Source: Streptomyces flavofungini | Lineage (GTDB): Bacteria > Actinomycetota > Actinomycetes > Streptomycetales > Streptomycetaceae | Assembly (NCBI RefSeq): GCF_014650815.1 | Contig: NZ_BMVR01000023.1 | Span: 32,505 to 96,504, forward strand | Direction of reading: 5' to 3' | DNA length: 64,000 nt | Shown: piece by piece, positions 45,291-53,343 of the stretch | Layout of the letters: every line of letters begins with the position of its first letter | Position numbering within the stretch: position 1 is the stretch's first letter | Notes under the pieces: generated by a model | What the model was told of the DNA's origin: nothing | What the model saw: the letters and a program-made list of their open reading frames with translations, nothing else | The model's database searches: none | Position numbers and translations under genes: made by a program

Positions 45291-46201
45291 AGGACGGTCC
45301 ACGGCCGGGGTTCGCCCCCGGTCAAAGGGACCCACACGGCCAGATTCCCGCCGTTGTGCTCGATCTCCTCCAACACCGCAGCCCCGAGCGGGACGCTGCG
45401 TGCGAGGGCCGCGACGAGGGGGTGCTGAGCCACCATGGCCTGAAGATCGCTGATCCGGTTCGCCAGTCTGGTCGGAGAGGCAGCTGTGAGCACGAACAGC
45501 ACCCGAGGGAAGACCGGATACCAGCGCAGCCATGCAGGGCCCATGGAGGAAGTGCGTCGACGCCCGCCCGGCGGAGCCTCGTACAGGTACAGCCGGGCGT
45601 ACTCGATCAGCTTCACGGCCAGCCGCTCGCTGGACATGGTGGTGCGGTCGACTTCCACGAACGCGCGCAGCTTCCGCCGCTGCTGCACGTCGGCGACGGT
45701 GTAGCGCATGAGGGCGTCGGCCACGAGCCGTTCGCCCTCGCCGATGGAGTGGGCTACCTCCGGGGTCCAGTCCCAGGGGCCGTGCTCGTGTCCGAGACGG
45801 CGGGCGTCGGCGGCGAACTGCAGGTGCGTGCGTACGACGGTGAGGGTGTGCGGCGTTTTCAGCGACGCTGCTGTCGTCGACGTGATGGGGTAGGGCGGCC
45901 GTCCGCGCAGGGCGGGCAGACCACGGGTCAGCTGGACCCCTGCGGAGGTGAGGTACCAGGCGTTGGTCCGAGACCGGCGGGGCCCCTGCAGCACCGTGCA
46001 GTCGACGAACTCGTCGGTGCGCAGCTTGTTCAGGGCCCGTGAGAGCAGCTGTCTGCTGCCGTCCGGCCGCAGCATGCAGCGCAGCTGACTGGTCGTCGTG
46101 ATGCGGTGCTGGGCGATCGCGGCCAGGATCTGGTGGCTCAGAGGCTCTGCCGGGCTCGGAGCAAGGTCGGAGGTCCGGCGGCCGCGTGTGGTGCTGGTCA
46201 T
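45287..46201 (-). CDS. Replication-relaxation family protein
   Basis: A 304-residue protein starting at ATG 46201 after GAAGGA. The N-terminal winged helix (LSHQILAAIAQHRITTTSQL, RALNKLRTDEFVDC), the middle ADALMRYTVADVQQRRKLRA and FVEVDRTTMSSERLAVKLIE, and YPVFPRVLFVLT match the replication-relaxation family found beside coupling proteins on actinomycete plasmids, possibly helping to process transfer DNA. It lies 144 bases downstream of the third 36-bp element. Confidence 0.85.
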   Translation of the reverse strand: MTSTTRGRRTSDLAPSPAEPLSHQILAAIAQHRITTTSQLRCMLRPDGSRQLLSRALNKLRTDEFVDCTVLQGPRRSRTNAWYLTSAGVQLTRGLPALRGRPPYPITSTTAASLKTPHTLTVVRTHLQFAADARRLGHEHGPWDWTPEVAHSIGEGERLVADALMRYTVADVQQRRKLRAFVEVDRTTMSSERLAVKLIEYARLYLYEAPPGGRRRTSSMGPAWLRWYPVFPRVLFVLTAASPTRLANRISDLQAMVAQHPLVAALARSVPLGAAVLEEIEHNGGNLAVWVPLTGGEPRPWTVL

Positions 46202-46344
46202 CGGCGTTCCTTCGATGCGCGCCTGCCGTGAGGCAGCTGCCGGTTTGATCGACGGCGTCACTCGCACAGGGCGAAGCACACGCCGATGGGCAGGCCGCGC
46301 GTCAGGTCGGGAGAACTTCGGGTGCTGATGAGGGAACCTGTCGC

Positions 46345-46380
46345 CCCCGACCGGATCCCCGACCACAGAGCCCCGACCAC
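46345..46380 (-). promoter_or_regulatory. 36-bp GGTCGGGG element, copy 3
   Basis: On the minus strand: GTGGTCGGGG, five bases, TGGTCGGGGA, then CCGGTCGGGG, same phasing as copies 1 and 2. A fourth half-site in the opposite sense, TGGTCGGGG at 46405-46413, makes an inverted pair with CCCCGACCA at 46372-46380. The rest of 46202-46614 holds no gene. Confidence 0.8.
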
Positions 46381-46614
46381 GGTTACAAAAAGGGAACAAG
46401 CCCATGGTCGGGGTCCTCATTAACTCCCCACGATCCCTGCGTGGGCGGCGGCGCACCGTCTGAAGACGGCCTCCGAGGGCGCTGACGATGGCCGGTCCGC
46501 AGCAGCCAGCAGGCTGCTGCGGAACGTGGTGGCGAGCCACGTCATACCGGCCACCGTGCGGCACCCGGCCCGCAAGGGACCAACACCCCGTAACCGGATG
46601 CCGCGCTCAAGGGC

Positions 46615-47310
46615 CTACGATCTGCGGTCGCGCTGATCCTTCTGCTCAAGAATCCGCCGGCGTGTCCAGCGGCGGCGTCCGTCCACCTTGAGTGGCTCGG
46701 GTGTTTTGAGCAAGGGCAGGTTGCCCTGGGAGAGGCTGCTGGAGAAGGAGTTGAGGCTCTTGAACCCCAGCAGTGCGGCCGCTTGTGTCGGGCTCAGGAG
46801 CTCATCAAGGTCTCCGTCGACGGGGACGTCAGGGAGGGGCGGTGCCGCGCGCTTGACCCCCGAGCGCTGTCCGCTGCCGGGCCGGGTGGCCATCCAGTCC
46901 AGCAAGGTCTGCACCCTCCACTGCAACCGCCGGTAGGGCCGCTCGGGCGTACCCAGCTCTTCGACGACGTCCGGCTTGGGGAAGTAGTCGGGGTGGTCGC
47001 GGACGTAGGTGGTGACCTGGTTGTCGTTCTTGTAGCCGAGGAACCTGGAGGCCTCCGCCGCGTTGAGCAGTTCCTGCGGATCGCGGGTGGGCGGCGTGTG
47101 CTCGCGCAGCCGCGATCCAGGGCGTTTGCTGAACCATTTAGTGACCTTGGCGTGGTCCCACAGGCGGGCGCGGCCGCGGTGGTCGGCTGTTTCGGGGAAG
47201 CCGTTCTCGTCGCGGTGGTTGTAGAGATCGCTGACCCGGGCCGACGACATGTTGTGTTCGGCCGCGATGCCGGCAGCGTCGATGAGGCGTGCTGCGGGTC
47301 GCGAGGTCAT
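46615..47310 (-). CDS. Putative DNA-binding protein with two AlpA/MerR-like helix-turn-helix segments
   Basis: About 231 residues from ATG 47310; upstream ATGs at 47325 and 47367 are possible. Two HTH-like segments are visible: RLIDAAGIAAEHNMSSARVS with FPETADHRGRARLWDHAKVT, and LLSPTQAAALLGFKSLNSFS, plus a middle unit LLNAAEASRFLGYKNDNQVT followed by FPKPDVVEELG. The repeated pattern resembles excisionase-type winged helices in tandem. It may be a plasmid regulator or accessory transfer factor. Confidence 0.65.
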   Translation of the reverse strand: MTSRPAARLIDAAGIAAEHNMSSARVSDLYNHRDENGFPETADHRGRARLWDHAKVTKWFSKRPGSRLREHTPPTRDPQELLNAAEASRFLGYKNDNQVTTYVRDHPDYFPKPDVVEELGTPERPYRRLQWRVQTLLDWMATRPGSGQRSGVKRAAPPLPDVPVDGDLDELLSPTQAAALLGFKSLNSFSSSLSQGNLPLLKTPEPLKVDGRRRWTRRRILEQKDQRDRRS

Positions 47311-47440
47311 GGTGGAAGGGCCCATCCTGCCGCGGTGGAGCCAGCCTGCCCGACTCACAAACTGCATAATGGCAGGAGTTTGGGGGTGGGGTCCAGAACG
47401 CGGCTCAGGAAACTTCCGAACGCCGGCCCTGCACCCGGAC

Positions 47441-47785
47441 TCACGCCTCGGGAATCAGGCAGACTCCGCGGCGCGCAGCGTCTTCGGCCATCTGCGCGTA
47501 CGCCATAGCGGAAGGGGTCATCTCCCATTCGAGGAGAGCCAGCAGAACGAGCAGTTCGTCGCGTTCCTGCGACGAGTCGTAGGGCAGTCCCGCGCTCACC
47601 ACCGCTGCGGCCACCTTGCTGTCGACCAGGCCTTCGAAGCGAGTGGTCATACGCCGACGCAGTTCTTCAAAGCCCTGCTGGTAAAGCTCACTGGTCTCTT
47701 GCAGCAACCTCAGCAGGTCCTCGTCGTCAGCCCGCGCGGCGGCGGAGACAAGGTCGAGTATGCGCTCCGTGGTCGTCGTCATCAT
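47441..47785 (-). CDS. Small helical hypothetical protein
   Basis: About 114 residues from ATG 47785 (or the adjacent 47782). Strongly helical and acidic (ILDLVSAAARADDEDLLRLL, QETSELYQQGFEELRRR). No family recognised. Upstream GGAGG is rather far (12 bases). Confidence 0.55.
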   Translation of the reverse strand: MMTTTTERILDLVSAAARADDEDLLRLLQETSELYQQGFEELRRRMTTRFEGLVDSKVAAAVVSAGLPYDSSQERDELLVLLALLEWEMTPSAMAYAQMAEDAARRGVCLIPEA

Positions 47786-47837
47786 GAGCAGTATGCCTCC
47801 GGGCAGGGGAAGGAAATCGGAGGGAAGGACGCGGTGC

Positions 47838-48287
47838 TCAGCTGCAGCCGTCGCAGGCGGAGTGGGCACCGGCGGCGAGTTCCACCTCCTTGCGCGGCGG
47901 GCGGCGCAGTGCCGTGCGTACCTGCTGCCCGAGCAGCTCCATGTCGGGCCCCGTATCGGGGCAGACCACACTGGGAACAGGGGCGGTGGGCTCTCTGCTG
48001 GCCTTGGTCAGGTCGGCGATGCGCCAGTCGGCTCTGAAGGTGTCGCCGTGGGCGCCGGGAAACAGCCAGAAGAGGGTCACGCTTGGAGGCGAACACGCAC
48101 AGCGAACACGAGCACGGCTCGTCCCTCCCCAGTCGCCCGTGCCCGGGGCGGAGTCGTACGTCCAGTGGTGGGTGACCGGTGCGTCCTGGCGCCACTCGCG
48201 CACCGAGGCGGTGGACCAGTTCTTGACCGGCAGCCACTCATCGACAATTCGTGCACCGTTGGTGAGGACTGGCTGTGACGTCGTCAT
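47838..48287 (-). CDS. Hypothetical protein with Cys-rich tail
   Basis: A 149-residue protein from ATG 48287, soluble, with WLPVKNWSTASVREWRQDAP near the start and a tail ending HSACDGCS. No family recognised. A 42-bp inverted repeat with a later gene overlaps its start region. Confidence 0.5.
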   Translation of the reverse strand: MTTSQPVLTNGARIVDEWLPVKNWSTASVREWRQDAPVTHHWTYDSAPGTGDWGGTSRARVRCACSPPSVTLFWLFPGAHGDTFRADWRIADLTKASREPTAPVPSVVCPDTGPDMELLGQQVRTALRRPPRKEVELAAGAHSACDGCS

Positions 48288-48309
48288 TTGGGACCACCAT
48301 GTTGGCCGG
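48268..48309 (+). repeat. Inverted repeat, arm 1 (42 bp)
   Basis: This arm matches the reverse complement of 48421-48462 at about 36 of 42 bases (shared core ACTGGCTGTGACGT and ATTTGGGACCA). It overlaps the start of the 149-residue gene. Confidence 0.7.
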
Positions 48310-48402
48310 GATTCGACGCGTCCTGTAGTTCGATGACACCCTGAAGCGGCCTCACCACGCTGGCTATTGCAGGCGGCGGGCGGGGCCAGGTCAGGACGTC
48401 GT

Positions 48403-48873
48403 TCAGTTGGCGAAGCAGTTCCGGCCGTCATCCTGGTCCCAAATAACAACGTCACAGCCAGTGAGGACGTTGCGGTAGGCGGAGCAGGAGGCACGGTCGC
48501 GGCTCTCATCGGCCCTCAGCACCATCACCTTGAGGATGCGTACGGGTCGGCCGCGTTCTCGGCGCAGCTGCCGCACCGTCGGCGTCCAGGCGCTGGCGAT
48601 GATGGATTCCTTCGCGTACTTGCGGCAGTACGGGCTGCCCATCCGGGGAAAGCGGCCGTAGGTGGCGATCTCGGCGAGCAGGGAGACGGGCCGCGCGACC
48701 TCGATGTGCCGGTGGGCGGGGTCGCCGAGGGCGGCGCTGTGGGAGGCGGCCAGTTCCGACATCGACGGGTAGACGGAACCGTTGAAGGCGACGGCGGGCC
48801 ATTCCAGCGCTCCGAGCGAGGCGTGGAAGGTGGTGACCCGCTCGCTGACGCCTGCAGCCTGGGCGCTTGTCAT
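48403..48873 (-). CDS. Hypothetical protein
   Basis: A 156-residue protein from ATG 48873. Features: LGALEWPAVAFNGSVYPSMS, PYCRKYAKESIIASAW, and the C-terminal VLTGCDVVIWDQDDG. The DNA for this C-terminal motif recurs in inverted orientation at 48268-48309. No family recognised. Confidence 0.5.
   Translation of the reverse strand: MTSAQAAGVSERVTTFHASLGALEWPAVAFNGSVYPSMSELAASHSAALGDPAHRHIEVARPVSLLAEIATYGRFPRMGSPYCRKYAKESIIASAWTPTVRQLRRERGRPVRILKVMVLRADESRDRASCSAYRNVLTGCDVVIWDQDDGRNCFAN
48421..48462 (-). repeat. Inverted repeat, arm 2 (42 bp)
   Basis: Partner of 48268-48309. It encodes the end of the 156-residue protein, so the other arm is probably a copied gene end. Confidence 0.7.
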
Positions 48874-49031
48874 GAACTACCACAGCATCACGCTGCTGTC
48901 TTTTCCGCCCGTTCTTCCGCCAGTGGCCCGTCAACCGCTCGAGACGAGACCACCTGGGTTCTGCCTGGTGAGGCCTCATGCAGCCCAGAGCTAGAGAAGC
49001 AACAGTGCTGTTGCTGAGGATCTCGCTGTTG

Positions 49032-49568
49032 TCAGAGGTCCAGGGTGAGCATCCAGAGCCCGAGTCGCTCCGCCGGGGTCCCCGGGACCACTTCCTCAAA
49101 ACCCTGGCGTCGGAGCATCCTTTGGCTAGGAACGTTTCTCCTGTCGACATGCCCCAGGATGACGATGGACTTGCGCGCGGATTCACGCTGAGCCATGTCG
49201 TAAAGAGCGTCATCGAACACCTGGTCCGCAACCTTGCCACCCTGATGACGGTGCCGCGTAGCAACCCCAAGCATCAGGAGACCGCGACATGCTTGATCTG
49301 GTGCGAGGCGCAAGTCGGGATGAAGGCTCTCGGGTCTTGCGTGTGTGTATGCGCCGACTATCCCTGAGGCGTCCTCAGCGATGCGGAAGCGCTGTCCGAG
49401 ATGGGCTGATCGGTTGGTGTCGGCCAGGGCGTCTTGGCGGAAGTACTTCTGAACCTCGTTCTCCCAGAACGGGAGACGGCCGTCCGGAGGCCTGCCTTCA
49501 GCGCAGGTGAATGTCTGCAGCAGCCTGCGGTCTTGCTTGCCTGGGGTTCTCCAAGTGAAGGAACTCAC
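49032..49568 (-). CDS. GNAT-family acetyltransferase
   Basis: A 178-residue protein starting at GTG 49568, overlapping its neighbour as GTGA. The GNAT core is visible: GIVGAYTHARPES, then LGVATRHRHQGGKVADQVFD (acetyl-CoA P-loop position) and NVPSQRMLRRQGFEEV. Substrate unknown. The pairing with the upstream 168-residue gene could be a toxin-antitoxin unit, but no antitoxin fold is recognised there. Confidence 0.75.
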   Translation of the reverse strand: MSSFTWRTPGKQDRRLLQTFTCAEGRPPDGRLPFWENEVQKYFRQDALADTNRSAHLGQRFRIAEDASGIVGAYTHARPESLHPDLRLAPDQACRGLLMLGVATRHRHQGGKVADQVFDDALYDMAQRESARKSIVILGHVDRRNVPSQRMLRRQGFEEVVPGTPAERLGLWMLTLDL

Positions 49569-50071
49569 GGACGAGGCGGCAACTTTCGACGCGGTCCGTC
49601 GGCTGCCTCAAGGCGCTCGTTAATCGCCTGCGCCTGCTCCGCAGACATGGGTGATTTGATCTGCTCAATCAGCGGCTTCCCCACGTTCCTGGAGGGACGA
49701 CGAATTGTGACTGGTGTGATGCGGGGTCGCAGGGGACGAGGAGGGTTGGCGAGGAGGTCATACGACTTCTGGAGCTCGGTGAGTCGTTTGCGTAGCTCCT
49801 TGATGCTTTCCTCGTTCTGGAACGTAGCGCCGACCACTGCGCCGATGTCATATCGAGTGATCGCCTGGACCGCGGTTGAGTGGCTAATGCTCCCCAGTTT
49901 GTAACGCTGCAAAGCACGAGCCACCCGGACCAATTCTTTGGGGCCAGCAAGGTCCTGCCCCTTCTTGGCGGAGCTGGTGTGCTTGATCAGGTGTGCGCTC
50001 TGTGTCCGCCCGCGATCCGCAGCAGCGGGACTGTCCGCTGCGTTGTGGTCCTGCTTCGGGCGTGAGGTCAT
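49565..50071 (-). CDS. Hypothetical protein coupled to SSB and GNAT genes
   Basis: A 168-residue basic protein (MTSRPKQDHN ...) with a helical middle (ESIKELRKRLTELQKSYDLL). Its ends overlap ssb upstream and the GNAT gene downstream by 4 bases each. No family recognised. Confidence 0.6.
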   Translation of the reverse strand: MTSRPKQDHNAADSPAAADRGRTQSAHLIKHTSSAKKGQDLAGPKELVRVARALQRYKLGSISHSTAVQAITRYDIGAVVGATFQNEESIKELRKRLTELQKSYDLLANPPRPLRPRITPVTIRRPSRNVGKPLIEQIKSPMSAEQAQAINERLEAADGPRRKLPPRP

Positions 50072-50676
50072 GTCCTCACGATACTGGTGTGGGCCCTCGG
50101 AAGGCAGGCTCGATCTGTCGTCGCCTCACCATGCCGAGCCCAGAGCCCCTTCCTCTTGTTTCGCGGTTTGTCGCTGCTCAGGGCAAGGAGGCCGCCTTCG
50201 TGGGAGCGTCGGGTGCGGGGTCGTGGCCTTGCGCCGGTGCGCTGCCGTGCCCACCAGACGGGTGGTGCGCCTGGGGCGGATGCCGGAACGGGCGGGCCGG
50301 AGTCGGGCGCGCGGGTCGGGGCTGCGGCGGCGGGGCTGGGCAGGCTCGCCTCGGTGTAGGCGATGCGCTGGCGCAGGCTCAGGCCGAGGTCGTCGACGCT
50401 GAGGAAGATGAAGCCGTCCTTGACGTCGGTGAGGCGCCCGGTGACGAGGACGCGGATCCCGTCGATGAGGGATTCGGCGGCGTGGCGCGCCAGATTCCGC
50501 CAGGCGGTGCAGACGTACATGATCGGGGCCCCGTCGCGCCACTCCTGTGCAGAGGCGTCCCACCGGGTGGGTACGTCGGTCAGGCGGAACCGGCACACGG
50601 TGATGCCGGATTCGGTGAAGCGGCATTCCACGTCTCCGGTGACGGTGCCGGCCGTGTGCGTGACGGACAGGGTCAT
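50068..50676 (-). CDS. ssb: Single-stranded DNA-binding protein, plasmid type
   Basis: A 202-residue protein with an OB fold: TVTGDVECRFTESGITVCRF, PIMYVCTAWRNLARHAAESL and RVLVTGRLTDVKDG. The tail is long and basic and lacks the acidic DDDIPF-type end of chromosomal SSB. SSB genes are typical of conjugative leading regions, where they protect incoming single strands. A CACACTATTAC promoter core sits 20 bases upstream of the start. Confidence 0.85.
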   Translation of the reverse strand: MTLSVTHTAGTVTGDVECRFTESGITVCRFRLTDVPTRWDASAQEWRDGAPIMYVCTAWRNLARHAAESLIDGIRVLVTGRLTDVKDGFIFLSVDDLGLSLRQRIAYTEASLPSPAAAAPTRAPDSGPPVPASAPGAPPVWWARQRTGARPRPRTRRSHEGGLLALSSDKPRNKRKGLWARHGEATTDRACLPRAHTSIVRT

Positions 50677-50695
50677 AAGAACACCTCAAAATCTA

Positions 50696-50723
50696 GTAAT
50701 AGTGTGAGTGATGGTGGGGTCAA
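50696..50723 (-). promoter_or_regulatory. Leading-region promoter P1 (ssb)
   Basis: Minus strand: TTGACC, 16 bases, TATTAC, with the shared CACAC directly before the -10. It drives ssb and the coupled genes behind it. One of six promoters with the same geometry. Confidence 0.75.
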
Positions 50724-51220
50724 GCCCTTCTGCGTTGCCTGTACCGCGCAGCCGCGTCATGGACCTCCCGGGCAAGCCGACCCAGGCGAGCCACCAACCG
50801 GGAGGCGGGGGACGACGGCTGGTCCACGTCGCTGAACACCACGGTGTCGCCGACTTCCACGGTCAGCGGGACCGCGCCGTCCCGGCGGAGCAGGTGCTCG
50901 TCCGTGGTGTCGAGGCGGACCGATACACGCACGCACTCCATGGCCGGGTCCAGGTAGGTGAAAGCCAGGACGCCCGCGACCTCGACGAAGGGCAGCCCGT
51001 CGTCGTCGGGATCGGCCATCGGATGAAAGACGGCCGAGCTGTTCGCCTCCGCACAGGTCTCAGCGTCCGGAAAGAAGTCGAAGCGGTCCAGCCACACGTC
51101 GAGGATGTCGACGACATCGGCGCCGGGCCACTCGCCGGTGCGCGCCTCAAGATGCCGCAAGTGCGAGTGGAGGTCGATGACGGCCTTGCCTTCGAGCGTG
51201 GCGGGGTTGGGTTTGGTCAC
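50720..51220 (-). CDS. Hypothetical protein
   Basis: A 166-residue protein from GTG 51220 after GAAGGGA. Acidic, soluble, with ADVVDILDVWLDRFDFFPDA and a C-terminal RLVARLGRLAREVHDAAARY. No family recognised. Confidence 0.6.
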   Translation of the reverse strand: MTKPNPATLEGKAVIDLHSHLRHLEARTGEWPGADVVDILDVWLDRFDFFPDAETCAEANSSAVFHPMADPDDDGLPFVEVAGVLAFTYLDPAMECVRVSVRLDTTDEHLLRRDGAVPLTVEVGDTVVFSDVDQPSSPASRLVARLGRLAREVHDAAARYRQRRRA

Positions 51221-51257
51221 GGCAGTTCCCTTCAAGAGGTGGTGGGCAGGGGATAGT

Positions 51258-51869
51258 TCACGGTTCGCAGATCCCGAGGGCGCGCAGGGCCTCCATTAGG
51301 TGTTCCTGCCCGGGTGGGATCCAGGCGGTGCGCAGCACCCACTGGCGCAGGATGGGCGCGTCGAGGCTGATGCCGCAGGGCACGGAGGCACGGCCGCCGA
51401 GGACGAGGCGGTAATGCTTCGTGCTGATCATCCATGCCTCGAAACGGTCGGCGGGGCTGCCGGTGCGGGAGGCGTGGGCTTCGTCGGGGGACTGCGACGG
51501 GCAGGGACAGAGTGGATCGGAACAAGACCGACCAGCCGGGTGGCCGGTCAGGGCGGGCCTGCTCCGGTAGTGCGTGGCGGTGCCGTTGAGCATGGGGCAG
51601 TGAGCCACCGTGTACGGGAGGCATTCAGGGTGAAGAGCGGGCTCGGGGGAGTAGCCCCGGGCCACGTCGGCGGGGCTGACGATGAGGAAACAGCGCGTGT
51701 CGAGTGGCTGCCCGCAGATTTGGCACAGGCCCCGCAGGAAGGCGGTGCGCGTCAGGTCGGCGTTCAGTGTGCCGAACACGACGTGTCCACTGTGGACGAG
51801 GGAGACGTACGGCACCACCAGGCCACCGGCCAGTGGGCGTTGCGCACACCGCTGGGGTATCGAGCACAT
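51258..51869 (-). CDS. Cys-rich hypothetical protein
   Basis: A 203-residue protein with a zinc-type set CQICGQPLDTRCF, a second cluster CSDPLCPCPS and a C-terminal helical part. Similar proteins recur on Streptomyces plasmids but I cannot assign a role. It starts at ATG 51869. Confidence 0.6.
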   Translation of the reverse strand: MCSIPQRCAQRPLAGGLVVPYVSLVHSGHVVFGTLNADLTRTAFLRGLCQICGQPLDTRCFLIVSPADVARGYSPEPALHPECLPYTVAHCPMLNGTATHYRSRPALTGHPAGRSCSDPLCPCPSQSPDEAHASRTGSPADRFEAWMISTKHYRLVLGGRASVPCGISLDAPILRQWVLRTAWIPPGQEHLMEALRALGICEP

Positions 51870-51937
51870 GGGTCTCCTCCTTCAGGTCAAGGGACTTGAA
51901 GGGCGCTGACGTGTAGGCCCGCGTTGTCCTCCGGGTG

Positions 51938-52327
51938 TCAGCCGACGGCGGTGGGCGGGTCCGGGCGGTCTTCGAGCAGGAGTCCCCAGTCGACGTACCG
52001 GCACTCGGTCGCCTCATGCAGACGAAGGAGAAGCCAGCTGGGCGCTTGTTCCGCGGTGAGCACGGCTTCGGCGCCGATGCCTGCGGCGCGGTGGTAGACC
52101 GTGGCGTCGTCCAGGGCGGCCCGGATGACGATGAGTCCGCAGCGGCGCGGCGGGTGCCGGGTGGTGAAGGCCCGGAAGCTGCGGTCGTCGAGCAGGACGA
52201 GTGGCGCGCTGAGGTATTCCTCGGTGGTGAAGCTCGCGGTCGGCGAGAGGCGCACCGGCACCATGCACGACTGGAGACCGGCCGGGTCGGGGTCGGAACG
52301 GTCAGTGATGAGCAGAACGTCAGACAT
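51938..52327 (-). CDS. Hypothetical protein, receiver-like
   Basis: A 129-residue protein beginning MSDVLLITDRSDPDPAG with alternating beta/alpha pattern (APLVLLDDRSFRAF, LIVIRAALDDATVY, AEAVLTAEQAPSWLL). It resembles the N-terminal receiver-like part of CpaE/septum-site proteins. Its 5' flank is a hexanucleotide repeat. Confidence 0.55.
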   Translation of the reverse strand: MSDVLLITDRSDPDPAGLQSCMVPVRLSPTASFTTEEYLSAPLVLLDDRSFRAFTTRHPPRRCGLIVIRAALDDATVYHRAAGIGAEAVLTAEQAPSWLLLRLHEATECRYVDWGLLLEDRPDPPTAVG

Positions 52328-52349
52328 GAGTGGGCGTTCCTCTCTGGGC

Positions 52350-52455
52350 GAGGGCGAGGGCGAGGGCGAGGGCGAGGGCGAGGGCGAGGGCGAGGGCGAG
52401 GGCGAGGGCGAGGGCGAGGGCGAGGGCGAGGGCGAGGGCGAGGGCGAGGGCGAGG
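52350..52455 (+). repeat. GAGGGC hexanucleotide tandem array
   Basis: About 17.7 uninterrupted copies of GAGGGC (GCCCTC on the other strand) between two genes, starting 22 bases upstream of the 129-residue gene. It sits where that gene's promoter or leader should be, so copy-number slippage could change expression. Confidence 0.9.
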
Positions 52456-52510
52456 GGCTGGGGCACCGTCCGGGGCGGGGGCGGCTGCCTGCCCCGGACG
52501 GGAGAGGACA

Positions 52511-52825
52511 TCAGCCGAGTGGGACCAGCACCAGCGCCAGCCGGGCGGTGGGCGGGATGCCCTCCGGGTAGAGCGCGCGCAACTCCTGGTCGTTCGCCAG
52601 TTCATGCGCCATCGGGTAGACCTCACCCTTCTGGCTGTCCGGCGAATCCGGTGCGTAGTGGCCGAGGGTGAAGCCGTCGAGCGGGGAGTGCCGGTTGCAT
52701 TCGCGGTCTTTGGCGAGGACGACGAGCATGTCCCCGGGCAGGCGACGCCAGCCGTCGACCAGGCGGCGCAGTTCGCTCAGGGTGACGGGATCACCGGAAG
52801 GGGTGGGCTGAGGGGCGTGGGGCAT
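52511..52825 (-). CDS. Hypothetical protein
   Basis: A 104-residue protein (TLSELRRLVDGWRRLPGDML, VVLAKDRECNRHSPLDGF). Acidic and soluble. Resembles small plasmid proteins of unknown role. Confidence 0.55.
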   Translation of the reverse strand: MPHAPQPTPSGDPVTLSELRRLVDGWRRLPGDMLVVLAKDRECNRHSPLDGFTLGHYAPDSPDSQKGEVYPMAHELANDQELRALYPEGIPPTARLALVLVPLG

Positions 52826-52922
52826 GACGGCCTTTCATGTCGGGGCCGGGCACGGGGGCGGTTGGTGAGTGCTGGGCAAGCGTCGCGCTGACGTGTGGGT
52901 GGGCCAGCGCGGCGCTCTCTGG

Positions 52923-53288
52923 TCAGCCCTCGATCAACTCCAGACAGGAGATGGGAATGCTGCTGAGCCGGTAGCGCGTGGTGGTCTGGGGAACGCGGTA
53001 CCTCCTGTGCGACAGGGCGCGCGGCCGGTCCGTGGAGGCCTCGTCGAGCAGGAAGCCCGCTCGGGTGCCGGTGCGGTTGCGTTCCTGGACGGTGCCGGTG
53101 AGGCCGCGCAGTACCGCCGGGCTCAGAGTGTCGGTGGTGCGGGCCCGGCGACCGGGAATGACGCCGTCGTACGCGGCCTTGTCGAGCTCGCGAAGGCGCT
53201 GGGCGGCGGCTTCCTGGACCTGTGCGACGGAGACCGCGTCGGGCAGTTGCGCGATGAAGCCCGACACGTCCTCGAAGGTGATCGACAT
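52923..53288 (-). CDS. Hypothetical protein
   Basis: A 121-residue protein from ATG 53288 (MSITFEDVSGFIAQLPDAVS, VAQVQEAAAQRLRELDK). N-terminal half helical, C-terminal half basic. It follows the parB-like gene and is probably in its operon. Confidence 0.55.
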   Translation of the reverse strand: MSITFEDVSGFIAQLPDAVSVAQVQEAAAQRLRELDKAAYDGVIPGRRARTTDTLSPAVLRGLTGTVQERNRTGTRAGFLLDEASTDRPRALSHRRYRVPQTTTRYRLSSIPISCLELIEG

Positions 53289-53343
53289 GGTGGTTCGCCT
53301 CTCGTTGACAGGGGATGGGTGGACCGGCCGGGGCATGGGGCGG

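Noticed and set aside
45287..46201. Relaxase
   Set aside because: The protein fits the replication-relaxation family; no HUH or Tyr relaxase motif is visible in it or elsewhere in the window.
52350..52455. Possible CRISPR array
   Set aside because: It is a pure 6-bp tandem repeat with no spacers and no cas genes nearby.
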